Source of the DNA: Chitinophagales bacterium
Lineage (GTDB): Bacteria; Bacteroidota; Bacteroidia; Chitinophagales; CAIOSU01
Assembly: GCA_026003335.1 (NCBI GenBank)
Contig: BPHB01000001.1
Span: forward strand, 1,947,001 to 2,011,000
Length of the DNA: 64,000 nt
Direction of reading: 5' to 3'
The notes beneath the pieces are model-generated. The model was not told the DNA's origin and did no database searches. It was given only the letters and a program-made list of their open reading frames with translations. Positions within the stretch are counted from its first letter, which is position 1. The number at the start of each line of letters is the position of its first letter. Position numbers and translations under genes: made by a program. This document shows, one piece after another, positions 51,735-61,145 of this stretch.

Positions 51735-53039
51735 TCAAATCCTTTTTATATCGGCTCCTATGGCACGCAGGCGCTCATCTATATGCTGGTAGCCGCGGTC
51801 AATCTGATTGATGTTGGAAATAACAGATTTCCCTTCAGCCGATAGAGCGGCAATAAGCAACGATACTCCTGCACGAATGTCCGGAGATGACATATGAATT
51901 CCACGCAAAGGGTAGGCACGGTTAATACCTACTACAGCTGCACGGTGTGGGTCACAAAGTATTATCTGGGCACCCATTTCAATCAGTTTATCTACGAAAA
52001 ACAAGCGGCTTTCAAACATTTTCTGATGGATAAGCACGGTGCCTTTAGCCTGAGTAGCCACCACCAGTACGATGCTTAACAGGTCAGGAGTAAAGCCCGG
52101 CCAGGGTGCATCGGCAATTGTGAGAATGGAACCGTCAATAAACGGCTTTATTTCATAGGGTCGCTCTCCATAAACAACGAAGTCATCTCCTTTTAATTCA
52201 ATTTCAATACCAAGCTTACGAAACACATCCGGAATAAGCCCCAGATGCTGAGCATCTACATTTTTTATAGTCAGCGTGGAGCCGGTCATGGCAGCCAGCC
52301 CGATAAAGCTGCCCACCTCTATCATGTCTGACAACAGTCGGTGCTGGCATCCGCCCAGGCGTTCTACTCCGTGGATAGTGAGCAGGTTGGAGCCTACCCC
52401 TTCAATCCGGGCACCCATGCGATTGAGCATACGGCACAGCTGCTGAATATAGGGTTCACAGGCAGCATTGAAAATGGTTGTGGTGCCTTTGGCCAATACA
52501 GAAGCCATAATGATATTGGCCGTTCCGGTAACCGAGGCTTCATCCAGCAGCATATAAGTGCCTTTCAACTCATCGGCCTCTACTTCAAAAACATTAGCGC
52601 TGGCATCATAGGTAAAGCGACCCCCCAGCTTTTGAAATCCGATAAAATGTGTGTCCAGTCTCCTTCTGCCGATTTTATCTCCCCCGGGACGCGGTATCAC
52701 CGCTTTGCCGAATCTGGCCAACAAAGGACCCATAACCATGATGCTGCCGCGCAGGCTGGATGCTTTTTTCTTAAAGGAATCGGAAAGCAATTGGTCCGGG
52801 TCAATATTGTTGGCCTGGAAGGAATAGGTATGGGGTGCTCTTTTTTCTACCCTTACGCCCAGTTCCCGCAACACCTCAATGAGGGTATTTACATCGCGTA
52901 TATCCGGAACATTGGAGACGGTAACTTCTTCCTGTGTAAGCAGAACAGCTGAGATTATCTGCAAAGCTTCATTTTTTGCCCCCTGCGGAACCAGCTCCCC
53001 CGAGAGGCGGTTGCCTCCGACAACCTCAAAAGCGTCCAT
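51735..53039 (-). CDS. murA: UDP-N-acetylglucosamine 1-carboxyvinyltransferase, Cys-to-Asp active-site variant
   Basis: A 434-residue enzyme making UDP-GlcNAc-enolpyruvate, the first committed step of peptidoglycan synthesis. Family marks are GNRLSGELVPQGAKNEALQI near the start, FKKKASSLRGSIMVMGPLLA, GGCQHRLLSDMIEVGSFI, and the C-terminal SPDIRAGVSLLIAAL. The catalytic loop reads RPGGDKIGRRR: Asp121 stands where Escherichia coli has Cys115. That change is known to keep activity and to block fosfomycin attachment. It starts one base inside the stop of the DUF4290 gene, so translation is coupled. Confidence 0.96.
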   Translation of the reverse strand: MDAFEVVGGNRLSGELVPQGAKNEALQIISAVLLTQEEVTVSNVPDIRDVNTLIEVLRELGVRVEKRAPHTYSFQANNIDPDQLLSDSFKKKASSLRGSIMVMGPLLARFGKAVIPRPGGDKIGRRRLDTHFIGFQKLGGRFTYDASANVFEVEADELKGTYMLLDEASVTGTANIIMASVLAKGTTTIFNAACEPYIQQLCRMLNRMGARIEGVGSNLLTIHGVERLGGCQHRLLSDMIEVGSFIGLAAMTGSTLTIKNVDAQHLGLIPDVFRKLGIEIELKGDDFVVYGERPYEIKPFIDGSILTIADAPWPGFTPDLLSIVLVVATQAKGTVLIHQKMFESRLFFVDKLIEMGAQIILCDPHRAAVVGINRAYPLRGIHMSSPDIRAGVSLLIAALSAEGKSVISNINQIDRGYQHIDERLRAIGADIKRI

Positions 53040-53716
53040 CAGTCACGATTTTTTCTCCGATGGCGATTTTTGTTTGAACGGTGGCCCCCAGAGCTCCTGC
53101 GGCCGTGACGCTTGCTGCCGTTGCCCTCCTTATAGTTGTCTCTGCGTCCTTTGGTGGAGCGGGTAAGAGAATCCAGATTGCTGTCATCATCCAGCACCAG
53201 TTTGCCGTTGGAGAGAGTCAGTATATCCTGTTTAATGGTGGCATCATTGGCGTTGTCTTTGTTCCAGTTGCGATGCACCAGCTTCATATAATTGCCTATG
53301 CACTCGGTAAAGGCTTTTCTTTTCTCTTCATCTTCCATTTCCACGGCTTTTTCAATCAGGCGCTCTACATTCTTCCCATAGTGTTTAAATCTAATTTCGT
53401 TCTTTGGATAGCCGATGTGCATGGGCTTTTTGCGTATTACATCCAAATCAGGCTTGGGGTAAGGTGAATCTACATCCAGCTTACCTCCCGAAATAATGTA
53501 AATATGGTCCCACAGTTTGTGGCGAAATTCATCTACATTGCGCAAGCCGGGATTCATCTGCCCCATCAGCTCCACAATGGCATTGGCCAGTTTGTTTCTT
53601 TTCTCGCGGTCTTCAATAGATGCTACATATTCCACCATACTTTGTAGATGCCGGCCATATTCGCGGATAACCAAGGGGGAGCGCTGCGTGTTGTAATCAA
53701 AATGTAAATCTTTCAT
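53039..53716 (-). CDS. DUF4290 family protein
   Basis: A 225-residue cytosolic protein typical of Bacteroidetes. The DUF4290 part (about 1-175) has LHFDYNTQRSPLVIREYGRHLQ, LANAIVELMGQMNPGL, DEFRHKLWDHIYIIS and FTECIGNYMKLVHRNW. The C-terminal ~45 residues are strongly basic and disordered (RRDNYKEGNGSKRHGRRSS, RHRRKNRD), suggesting RNA or DNA contact. No function is known. It overlaps murA by one base (TGATG), hinting at a link to cell-wall synthesis or growth. Confidence 0.9.
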   Translation of the reverse strand: MKDLHFDYNTQRSPLVIREYGRHLQSMVEYVASIEDREKRNKLANAIVELMGQMNPGLRNVDEFRHKLWDHIYIISGGKLDVDSPYPKPDLDVIRKKPMHIGYPKNEIRFKHYGKNVERLIEKAVEMEDEEKRKAFTECIGNYMKLVHRNWNKDNANDATIKQDILTLSNGKLVLDDDSNLDSLTRSTKGRRDNYKEGNGSKRHGRRSSGGHRSNKNRHRRKNRD

Positions 53717-54116
53717 ATTTCAGGCAAATTGAAATTCGTGCTCCAAAAGTAAGAAAAGTTTTTATGCAGGCCGGAACTGCCATGACCACGCCACATTTTT
53801 TCCTGTTCACCGGAACACTTGCAGCAGCATTCGGTCCATAAAATGCAAAACACTGCAGACCTCAACGAAGCAAATTGCTAGCTTACTTTCTTTAAAGCCT
53901 GCACACTGTCAGTACCATAATTGCTGGTTCTTCAAAAGACGCACCCCGTGGCACCCGGGTGCTGGATGTTATCATTTTAAGATAGCCCTGGCCCTGTGAT
54001 GAAAGTATTAACCGTTACAGGATAGCTTTCCCGAAACACCCATCTGACCTAACATAGCCTTAATAGATCCTAAATTTCTGTTTAAAGTGTATTTTGCCGG
54101 GCAATTTAGACTGCTT
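53717..54116. other. 400-bp intergenic region between the DUF4290-murA unit and the phosphate porin
   Basis: The left end holds the -7 element of the DUF4290 gene. Near the right end a loose 11-bp-spaced pair CTAACAT / TTAATAG (54049-54066) resembles the stronger repeat before pstS. No gene, stem-loop or further promoter is convincing between them. Confidence 0.45.
53744..53751 (-). promoter_or_regulatory. -7 promoter element of the DUF4290-murA operon
   Basis: TACTTTTG on the minus strand is an exact match to TAnnTTTG, 28 bases upstream of the DUF4290 ATG. No -33 element was identified. Confidence 0.5.
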
Positions 54117-55433
54117 ATGGTAAAAAAACACCCCAAAAAGTCCCTTGCCGGCACGTTTCCCATAGTTTTTGCCTTCGTGCTACTGGCATCCTCTACCCTT
54201 CAGGCTCAGAAGATGGAAGTACAATGGAAAGAAGGGTTACGCTTCACGCACACCGGGGAGGATAACCGGCAATTTACCATCGGCATAGGAGGCAGGCTGC
54301 ATTACGATGCGGCTTTCATTTACATGGGCAATGCCATAGGCAATCAGATAGAAGACTCGGTGGGTAATATCCGCAACGGGACAGAAATCCGCAGGGCTCG
54401 CTTCTACTCTTCAGGCACTGTATACCGCCTGGTCGAATACAAGCTACAACTGGATTTTGCCGGAGGTAAAGTTGTTTTCAAGGACGCCTTTATTGCTTTT
54501 TGCGACAGAAATCACAGCATTCCGCTATGGAAAGTCTATGCCGGGCAGTTTAAGGAGCCCTTTCGTCTGGAATCACTCACCAGCAGCAACCATATGCTGT
54601 TCATGGAACGGGCAGTACCGGCGGATTATTCCCCCGACCGTAACACCGGCCTGATGCTTACCGGAGAGCTCCTGCCTTCAAAAGGCAACCGCAATAGCTA
54701 CGGACGCATGGGCTGGCAGGCAGCAGTCTTCCGCAATGCCGATGTATTCGGTAATGACGCAAATGCCGGTGAGCAATTTGTAGTCACTGCAAGATTAACC
54801 GGCCTGCCTGTAGATGATACTACCGCAAAAGGAACAAACATAGTGTTGCACCTAGGTGCAGCTTTCAGTTACCGCTATATTGCCGGTGACGAATATGATA
54901 TAGCCCATCACCCCGATGCACATCTGACAGAAAAATATCTTACTACCGGAACATTAGCTCAGGTGAACAGCGTGCGGCTGACTGGCGGTGAAATAGCCCT
55001 GCTGGCCGGAAGGTTCTCTTTTCAGGCAGAAGTTGTGCAGGCCTGTATTCAACAGATTGACCGTAGAGACCGCTACCGCTTTATTGCCTATTATGGACAG
55101 ACAGGTGTTTTTCTCACTCCGGATAAACACGGGTATAAAAGCTCTTACCAGGGGTTGGCAAGGGTAAAGCCGGCTGCCAACCTTGGGGAAAAATCAGGTG
55201 GCAGGCGTGGGGCCGGAGCGTGGGAAATTGCTCTCCGCTATGGAGAGAGTTATCTTGACAATCCGAACATTACAGGGGGAACCATACGAAACCTGACAGC
55301 CGGACTCAACTGGTATCTTAATCCGGTCACGCGGCTGATGATAAATTATGTTTATTGCCGCCTGGATTCCAAAATAATCAACGGAGAAAGTTTTGCCCAT
55401 GTGGTGCAAACCCGGTTGCAAGTGGACTTTTGA
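54117..55433 (+). CDS. OprP/OprO-type phosphate-selective porin
   Basis: A 438-residue outer-membrane barrel. The signal peptide (about 1-31, ending STLQAQ) is followed by KEGLRFTHTGEDNRQFTIGIGG. The OprP-like core has NGTEIRRARFYSSGTVYRLVEYKLQLDFAGGKV with FKDAFIAF, VYAGQFKEPFRLESLTSS and ERAVPADYSPDRNTGLML. A terminal Phe strand (TRLQVDF) closes it. The start is the ATG at 54117; a GTG ten codons earlier is less likely. Location directly before pstSCAB-phoU supports a role in phosphate or polyphosphate uptake. The spacing of 121 bases holds a separate promoter for pstS. Confidence 0.9.
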   Translation: MVKKHPKKSLAGTFPIVFAFVLLASSTLQAQKMEVQWKEGLRFTHTGEDNRQFTIGIGGRLHYDAAFIYMGNAIGNQIEDSVGNIRNGTEIRRARFYSSGTVYRLVEYKLQLDFAGGKVVFKDAFIAFCDRNHSIPLWKVYAGQFKEPFRLESLTSSNHMLFMERAVPADYSPDRNTGLMLTGELLPSKGNRNSYGRMGWQAAVFRNADVFGNDANAGEQFVVTARLTGLPVDDTTAKGTNIVLHLGAAFSYRYIAGDEYDIAHHPDAHLTEKYLTTGTLAQVNSVRLTGGEIALLAGRFSFQAEVVQACIQQIDRRDRYRFIAYYGQTGVFLTPDKHGYKSSYQGLARVKPAANLGEKSGGRRGAGAWEIALRYGESYLDNPNITGGTIRNLTAGLNWYLNPVTRLMINYVYCRLDSKIINGESFAHVVQTRLQVDF

Positions 55434-55495
55434 TAACCCTTCCATTATTTAATGAATGTTAATCAGGAAACCAGGAGGTGAACATCAGCCACTTA

Positions 55496-55514
55496 TTAAC
55501 ATTGGCTTAACATT
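55496..55514 (+). promoter_or_regulatory. Pho-box-like direct repeat (TTAACATT, 11-bp period)
   Basis: TTAACATT occurs at 55496-55503 and 55507-55514, exactly 11 bases apart, just upstream of the pstS -7 element. Both copies contain TTAACA, matching the TT(A/C/T)A(C/T)A units with 11-bp period bound by Bacillus PhoP. The spacing is also that of the E. coli Pho box. Binding by a PhoB/PhoP-type regulator is inferred; no phoB gene is in the window. Confidence 0.6.
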
Positions 55515-55530
55515 CGGATATTTACCTTTG
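55502..55530 (+). promoter_or_regulatory. promoter of the pst operon (TTG and TACCTTTG)
   Basis: TTG at 55502-55504 and TACCTTTG at 55523-55530 are separated by 18 bases, and the latter matches TAnnTTTG exactly. The -7 element lies 24 bases before the pstS ATG. The upstream box falls within the Pho-box-like repeat, the geometry expected of an activator-dependent promoter. Confidence 0.6.
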
Positions 55531-55554
55531 ACCATCATTTATAAATATCCACAC

Positions 55555-56523
55555 ATGGCTAAAGCAGCTAAGGTTTTTGGTATTATCGTGGCTGTCTTTT
55601 TTCTGGCTTCCTGCAGCAGCCCATCCGGCAATAAAGCCGATCAGCAAGGAACCGAACTTACCGGAGATATAAAAATTGATGGCTCCAGCACGGTGTATCC
55701 GCTCACAGAAGCAGTAGCCGAGGAGTTCAGGCAAGCCCATCCCCGTGTAAAGGTCACCATAGGCGTGTCAGGCACAGGGGGAGGCTTTAAAAAGTTTATC
55801 CGGGGTGAAACAGACATATCCAATGCATCCCGGCCTATCAAAGACATAGAAGCCCGACAGGCTGAAGAAAACAATATCCACTATCTGGAATTAAAAGTAG
55901 CCTACGATGGGCTGGCTGTAATTGCAAATCCACAAAATGACTGGGTGGATTACATCACGGTAGAAGAATTGAGAAGACTCTGGGAACCCGAGGCTCAGGG
56001 TAAAATCACACGATGGAACCAGATACGCCCCGAATGGCCTGATGAAGAGATTCACCTCTACGGCCCGGGAGTGGCTTCCGGCACATTTGACTACTTTACA
56101 GAAGCAATTATCGGTGAAGCCGGTAAAAGCAGAGGAGATTTTACCGCCAGTGAAGATGACAATGTGCTGGTGCAGGGCGTGGCGGGCGACAAATATGGAC
56201 TGGCTTTTTTTGGCCTGGCTTATTATGAAGAGAATATGGATAAGCTAAAGCTTGTTCCGGTAGATAATGGTCAGGGGCCGGTGAAGCCCTCAATGGAGAC
56301 AGTGCGTGCCGGCACTTATGCTCCTTTGTCGCGCCCGCTGCTGATATATGTCAATAACACTGGGCTCAGGCGTCCTGAAGTACAAGCCTTTCTCAACTTC
56401 TACCTGGATAAAGCGAATGAACTGGTTAAGGAAGTGGGGTATATACCCCTCCCTGAAGAGGAATATCAGCAAGAGCGTGAAAAACTGCAGAACTTCCTCA
56501 AACAGCTTTCAGCAATGCAATAA
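55555..56523 (+). CDS. pstS: phosphate ABC transporter substrate-binding lipoprotein
   Basis: A 322-residue phosphate-binding protein. It starts at ATG 55555 with a lipoprotein signal ([15 protein letters not shown], Cys20); the open frame extends upstream through the promoter and is not used. Family motifs are [59 protein letters not shown] and [16 protein letters not shown]. These Ser, Asp and Arg positions hold phosphate in PstS. It captures phosphate in the periplasm and hands it to PstCA. pstC follows after 27 bases, which include a 12-bp palindrome at 56523-56534. Confidence 0.95.
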   Translation: MAKAAKVFGIIVAVFFLASCSSPSGNKADQQGTELTGDIKIDGSSTVYPLTEAVAEEFRQAHPRVKVTIGVSGTGGGFKKFIRGETDISNASRPIKDIEARQAEENNIHYLELKVAYDGLAVIANPQNDWVDYITVEELRRLWEPEAQGKITRWNQIRPEWPDEEIHLYGPGVASGTFDYFTEAIIGEAGKSRGDFTASEDDNVLVQGVAGDKYGLAFFGLAYYEENMDKLKLVPVDNGQGPVKPSMETVRAGTYAPLSRPLLIYVNNTGLRRPEVQAFLNFYLDKANELVKEVGYIPLPEEEYQQEREKLQNFLKQLSAMQ

Positions 56524-56550
56524 TGGTTAACCATCTTACATTTTTCAGCC

Positions 56551-57429
56551 GTGAGGCACAGATATGAGTGGATCATTGAGCAGTTTCTACGAGTCAGCAC
56601 ATTCATTACAATACTGACCACCGTAGGTATTATTTATATTCTGTTTTCCGAGTCAGCCCCGTTTTTTATAAAAGTCTCCATTTGGGAGTTTTTGACTGAT
56701 ACCGAATGGACTCCCTTATTCACCGACAAGCATTTCGGTATTTTACCGCTTTTGAGCGGCACGCTGCTTGTCACACTCATAGCAGTGAGCGTGGCATTTC
56801 CTATCGGTCTCACGGTGGCCGTGTATTTGAATGAATATGCCTCCCGGTCTTTCCGTTCTGCCCTGAAGCCCCTGCTGGAAATTCTTGCGGCCATACCCAC
56901 GGTGGTATATGGCTTTTTCGCACTTACTATAGTGACTCCTTTTCTGCAAACGATATTTCCGGATTTAGCTGGTTTTAATGCTCTTTCTCCGGGTATCGTC
57001 ATGGGCATCATGATTATTCCTTTTATATCTTCACTGAGCGAAGATGCATTGTATGCCGTACCTTCTTCTTTGAGAGAGGCCGCCTACGGCATGGGTTCTA
57101 CCCGATTGCAAACGGCTTTCAGGGTTTTAATACCAGCCGCTTCGTCAGGCATATTTGCCTCGGTTATTCTCGCCTTGTCCCGCGCCATAGGAGAAACCAT
57201 GATTGTTGCTATCGCTGCCGGGCAACAACCCCGGCTGACATTCAATCCTATGGTGCCAATAGAAACCATTACCGCCTATATTGTGCAGGTAAGCTCCGGA
57301 GATGTACCGCATAATTCACTGGAATACAACACAATTTTTGCAGCAGGTCTGACCTTGTTTCTCTTTACTTTTATTCTGAACAATATCAGCTTCTGGATAA
57401 ACCGCCACTATCGTCAGCAATATGAATAG
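56551..57429 (+). CDS. pstC: phosphate ABC transporter permease PstC
   Basis: A 292-residue inner-membrane permease with six predicted helices. The ABC-permease coupling segment is seen in [20 protein letters not shown], plus [15 protein letters not shown] and [19 protein letters not shown], all typical of PstC. It starts at a GTG (56551); the ATG at 56523 is out of frame. The stop overlaps pstA by eight bases. PstC and PstA together form the phosphate channel driven by PstB. Confidence 0.95.
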   Translation: MRHRYEWIIEQFLRVSTFITILTTVGIIYILFSESAPFFIKVSIWEFLTDTEWTPLFTDKHFGILPLLSGTLLVTLIAVSVAFPIGLTVAVYLNEYASRSFRSALKPLLEILAAIPTVVYGFFALTIVTPFLQTIFPDLAGFNALSPGIVMGIMIIPFISSLSEDALYAVPSSLREAAYGMGSTRLQTAFRVLIPAASSGIFASVILALSRAIGETMIVAIAAGQQPRLTFNPMVPIETITAYIVQVSSGDVPHNSLEYNTIFAAGLTLFLFTFILNNISFWINRHYRQQYE

Positions 57430-58279
57430 GGAAAATCTCAGCAGGCTGTATGACAGGCTGTTTCAGTATTTCGGTATATTCTGTACGATTATCGGATTGA
57501 TGCTGCTGGCCATCTTCATCATCCAGATTCTGGTTACCGGCATTCCGCGCCTGAACCTGGAATTTCTTAGTGGGCTTCCGTCCCGCATTCCCGAACGGGC
57601 GGGCATTCTCACAGCATGGGCAGGTACTTTGTGGATATTTTTTCTTACCGCCCTCATTGCTGTTCCGCTGGGTATCACAGCAGCGATATGGCTGGAGGAG
57701 TACGCTCCTAAGGGCATGTGGTCTAATCTTTTGGAGATAAACATTGCGAATCTGGCTGGGGTGCCCTCCGTTATTTATGGCATTCTCGGGCTGGGGCTAT
57801 TTGTACAGATAATGCAACTGGGCCATAGCCTGCTGGCCGGAAGCCTCACTCTGGCGCTGCTTATTATGCCCATTATTATTGTTACTACACGAGAAGCACT
57901 AAAGGCCGTTCCACGCAGCCTCCGGGAAGCCTCCTATGCCCTTGGTGCAACGCAATGGCAGACTATATGGAACCAGGTGTTACCCGCTGCCTTCAGTAGT
58001 ATTATTACCGGCATCATTCTGGCTCTTGCCCGTGCGGTGGGGGAAACAGCCCCGCTCATCCTAGTGGGCGCACTGACCTATGTGCCGTTCGTTCCCAGAT
58101 CACCCATGGATGAGTTCACCGTACTGCCTTTGCAAATCTTTAACTGGGTTTCACGCCCCCAGCAAGGCTTTATCATTAATGCCGCTGCCGCTATTATTGT
58201 TCTGCTGGTTATTGTACTTTTACTGAACAGTATTGCAGTTTACCTGCGGCTACGGGCGCAAAAAAATATTCGGTGGTGA
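57422..58279 (+). CDS. pstA: phosphate ABC transporter permease PstA
   Basis: A 285-residue permease with six helices, the partner of PstC. Marks are [24 protein letters not shown] split over [32 protein letters not shown], and [20 protein letters not shown]. The frame overlaps pstC by eight bases at its start and shares one base with the pstB ATG at its end, indicating tight coupling. Confidence 0.95.
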   Translation: MNRENLSRLYDRLFQYFGIFCTIIGLMLLAIFIIQILVTGIPRLNLEFLSGLPSRIPERAGILTAWAGTLWIFFLTALIAVPLGITAAIWLEEYAPKGMWSNLLEINIANLAGVPSVIYGILGLGLFVQIMQLGHSLLAGSLTLALLIMPIIIVTTREALKAVPRSLREASYALGATQWQTIWNQVLPAAFSSIITGIILALARAVGETAPLILVGALTYVPFVPRSPMDEFTVLPLQIFNWVSRPQQGFIINAAAAIIVLLVIVLLLNSIAVYLRLRAQKNIRW

Positions 58280-59121
58280 TGAAATTTATAACTCAAAGGT
58301 CCGCGGTAAAACCCATGAATGATGCCCCTCAACCCGATCTGACAGAGAAAAACGGTGCCTCCGGGACGCCTAACAAACTGGAAACCCAAACGCTTTTTGT
58401 ATACTATGGCACTAAGCAGGTATTGCGTGATATCAACATTCAGGTGAAGGCCAATACGGTTACTGCACTTATCGGCCCCTCCGGCTGCGGGAAATCTACT
58501 TTTCTTCGGATGTTTAACCGCATGAATGATTACATTGACGGCTTCCGCAAAGCCGGCAATGTATATATTGACGGAAAAGATATTTACCAGCCAGACGTTC
58601 GCATTGAAGAATTGCGAAAGCGGGTAGGAATGGTATTTCAAAAACCTAATCCCTTTCCTAAATCTATCTACGAAAATGTGGCCTATGGGCTGCGTATTCA
58701 GGGCATAAACAAAAAGTCGGTTCTGGACTACAAAGTGGAAACTGCTCTCAAGCAGGCCGTCCTCTGGGATGAAGTAAAAGACGACCTGAAGAAATCAGCT
58801 CTTGCCCTGTCAGGCGGTCAGCAGCAGCGATTGTGCATAGCCCGCGCCCTGGCAGTGGAGCCCTCGGTCATTCTTATGGATGAGCCGGCTTCTGCTCTGG
58901 ATCCGGTGTCAACGGCCAAGATAGAAGACCTTATCTACGAACTGAAGTCGCGTTATACCATCCTTATTGTAACGCACAATATGCAACAAGCCGGCAGGGT
59001 AAGTGATAAAACAGGTTTCTTTTACATGGGTGAACTGGTAGAATTTGGCGATACAAAGCAGATTTTTACAGCACCCAAAAATAAAATAACCGAGAACTAT
59101 ATCAGCGGAAGGTTTGGTTAA
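58279..59121 (+). CDS. pstB: phosphate ABC transporter ATP-binding protein
   Basis: A 280-residue ATPase. It has Walker [11 protein letters not shown]-loop [22 protein letters not shown] signature [15 protein letters not shown], Walker [13 protein letters not shown] and the switch His in VTHNMQQA. The N-terminal ~36 residues before [11 protein letters not shown] are an unusual extension; an ATG at 58315 would remove twelve of them. The ATG at 58279 shares a base with the pstA stop (TGATG). It powers phosphate import. Confidence 0.96.
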   Translation: MKFITQRSAVKPMNDAPQPDLTEKNGASGTPNKLETQTLFVYYGTKQVLRDINIQVKANTVTALIGPSGCGKSTFLRMFNRMNDYIDGFRKAGNVYIDGKDIYQPDVRIEELRKRVGMVFQKPNPFPKSIYENVAYGLRIQGINKKSVLDYKVETALKQAVLWDEVKDDLKKSALALSGGQQQRLCIARALAVEPSVILMDEPASALDPVSTAKIEDLIYELKSRYTILIVTHNMQQAGRVSDKTGFFYMGELVEFGDTKQIFTAPKNKITENYISGRFG

Positions 59122-59236
59122 ATTACGCTTAGACAGTATAACCGACCATCGTGTTTTTGTTTTAAACATCTGAAAAATCTAACTTCTTAGCAGGGATACC
59201 CCTCAGAATGCGTGTACTTAAAATACAAGATATCAT

Positions 59237-59893
59237 ATGACTCACCTGGAAGAAGAACTTGGTCGTCTGCGTAATTCAGTGATTGAGATGATGCTCCTGG
59301 CGCGTTCCCAGCTTGCAAAAGCCAAAGAGGCCTTTCTCCAGCATGACACCGGCCTGGCTCAGGAAATAATCCGGAAAGAAACCCGCATCAATGGGATGGA
59401 ACTCGCTATTGACCGCGATTGCGAAAACATTCTCGCCCTGTTTAATCCGGTTGCTACCGACCTGCGCTTCGTTGTGTCCATGCTTAAAATAAACTCCGAT
59501 ATTGAACGTATAGGCGATTATGCCGAAAGCATTGCCGACTATGTGATAGAAATGCCTGAGCCCTTTAAGCCTGAATTTTTGGATCGTCTCCACATCGGTG
59601 ATATGTTTGAAATTGCAGTGCGCATGGTTGAGCAGGTTACAGAGGGATATCGCAAGGGAGATACTCTACTTGTGAGAAAAGTATTCAATGAAGATCAGGG
59701 CTTAAATCGCATCAACCGGGCTGCCCCGGCTATCATCACCGAACTGATTCAACAGAATCTTGGCAACACCAGTCAACTGCTTTACCTTTTTTCCACCATA
59801 AAAAAACTGGAACGGGTGGGTGATCACGTAAAGAACATAGCCGAAGATATCATCTTCTATTTTGAAGCAGAGGTGCTGAAACACCGCAGGTAG
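59237..59893 (+). CDS. phoU: phosphate-specific transport regulator PhoU
   Basis: A 218-residue all-helical protein of two repeated three-helix bundles. Each repeat carries the metal-binding E/D-x-x-x-D pattern: RIGDYAESIADYVIE (first) and RVGDHVKNIAEDIIFYF (second). PhoU damps the PhoR/PhoB response and Pst activity when phosphate is plentiful. It is 115 bases downstream of pstB on the same strand. A small hairpin (GCAGGT / ACCTGC, 59886-59901) overlaps its stop codon but lacks a T-tract. Confidence 0.94.
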   Translation: MTHLEEELGRLRNSVIEMMLLARSQLAKAKEAFLQHDTGLAQEIIRKETRINGMELAIDRDCENILALFNPVATDLRFVVSMLKINSDIERIGDYAESIADYVIEMPEPFKPEFLDRLHIGDMFEIAVRMVEQVTEGYRKGDTLLVRKVFNEDQGLNRINRAAPAIITELIQQNLGNTSQLLYLFSTIKKLERVGDHVKNIAEDIIFYFEAEVLKHRR

Positions 59894-59901
59894 AAACCTG
59901 C
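59886..59901 (+). terminator. weak stem-loop at the end of phoU
   Basis: GCAGGT and ACCTGC form a 6-bp stem with a four-base loop over the phoU stop codon. A-rich rather than T-rich sequence follows, so intrinsic termination is doubtful; it may only stabilise the transcript end. The following ~300 bases (59894-60196) show no gene or other clear element. Confidence 0.3.
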
Positions 59902-60196
59902 ATCAAAAACATCTGTAAAGCCGATCTTCCATTCCCCTGCTTGTGCCAGGCCTGATGTATCTAAATCCAGGCTGGTTACAGGTTTTCAGCTTGTGTATAA
60001 GATTCCTGCAAGCCTCTGCTCTCTGTTATGATGTGTTTTTGTAAAATGTATGCAGTATGCCGTATTGCACTTCCCACTTCCACTAACCCCACCAGTAGTC
60101 CGGTAAAGGAAACTTTTTCCATGTTAACTAAGTTTAGTCATCGTGTTTTATCCATGTTTTGCGCAATTCTCTATTTAAACCCCAAACTTTAAACCT

Positions 60197-61081
60197 ATGG
60201 CTAATATCCTCATAACAGGAGCAACCGGACACCTCGGTAGTGCCACTATTGATTACTTAATCCGCAAAGGGTTTCCCCCGCATCAGTTGCGGGCCTTGGC
60301 GAGAAATGAAAATAAAGCTGCCGAACTTAAACGCAAAGGTGTTAGGCTAGTAATAGCCGACTACAATGACTACAATTCTCTGGTTTCAGCCTTTAAAGAG
60401 GCGGAAAAAGTATTTTTTATCTCAGCGAGCGACATTCCGCAGCGCACCCGTCAGCACGAAAACGTAGCGAAAGCTCTTAAAGAAGCAGGAGTAAAACATG
60501 TGGTGTACACCAGTTTTGTACGAAAAACCGAAGGCAGCTCTTCCCCAATAGCCGTGGTGGCCGAGGCACACTGGAAAACCGAACATTGGCTTAAAGAACT
60601 GGATATTCCGCATACGATTCTGAGAAACAATCTGTACATGGATTATATTCCTTTCTTTATCGGGGATAAAGTGTTGGAAACCGGAATGATTTACTTCCCG
60701 GCAGGCGAGGGTAAAGCTGCCGTTGCGCTGCGCAGCGAAATGGCCGAAGCAGCTGCTTCCATTCTGATGGCAGAAAAAACAGAAAAGCAAGTGTATAATT
60801 TTTCCAATGTAGTTTCCTATGCTATGACAGATGTAGCCTTGGCTATAGAAAAGGCTTCAGGCAAACCCATCCGATATGTGTCTCCCTCAATAGATGAATA
60901 CCGGAAGGCTTTGAAGGAAGCCCAGGTGCCTGAGCAGTATATTGAACTGAATATCGGTTTTGCCCATGCTATAGCTCAGGGAGAATTTGACACACCTGCC
61001 AATGACCTGGAAACACTGCTGGGCAGAAAGCCTGTCTCACTGGAAGAGTTTTACAAAACCCTGCTCAGCCAGAAAAAGTGA
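60197..61081 (+). CDS. NmrA-like SDR oxidoreductase (QorB type)
   Basis: A 294-residue atypical short-chain dehydrogenase. The NAD(P) motif is ILITGATGHLGSATIDYL (GxxGxxG), then IADYNDYNSLVSAFKEAEKVFFIS, HVVYTSFVRKTEG and HWKTEHWLKELDIPHTILRNN. The usual catalytic YxxxK is not evident, as in NmrA/QorB proteins. Relatives reduce quinones or sense redox state; the substrate here is unknown. The dioxygenase gene starts 64 bases downstream. Confidence 0.88.
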   Translation: MANILITGATGHLGSATIDYLIRKGFPPHQLRALARNENKAAELKRKGVRLVIADYNDYNSLVSAFKEAEKVFFISASDIPQRTRQHENVAKALKEAGVKHVVYTSFVRKTEGSSSPIAVVAEAHWKTEHWLKELDIPHTILRNNLYMDYIPFFIGDKVLETGMIYFPAGEGKAAVALRSEMAEAAASILMAEKTEKQVYNFSNVVSYAMTDVALAIEKASGKPIRYVSPSIDEYRKALKEAQVPEQYIELNIGFAHAIAQGEFDTPANDLETLLGRKPVSLEEFYKTLLSQKK

Positions 61082-61145
61082 ATTTGCCGCCAGGAAAAAT
61101 GAGGGAAGAATTTTTTTAAAGCACGCATTTTTATCTTCCATAGCT

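Noticed and set aside
60987-61145. N-terminal extension of the dioxygenase overlapping the SDR gene
   Set aside because: The family N-terminus begins at ATG 61146; the upstream part translates the end of the SDR gene in another frame.
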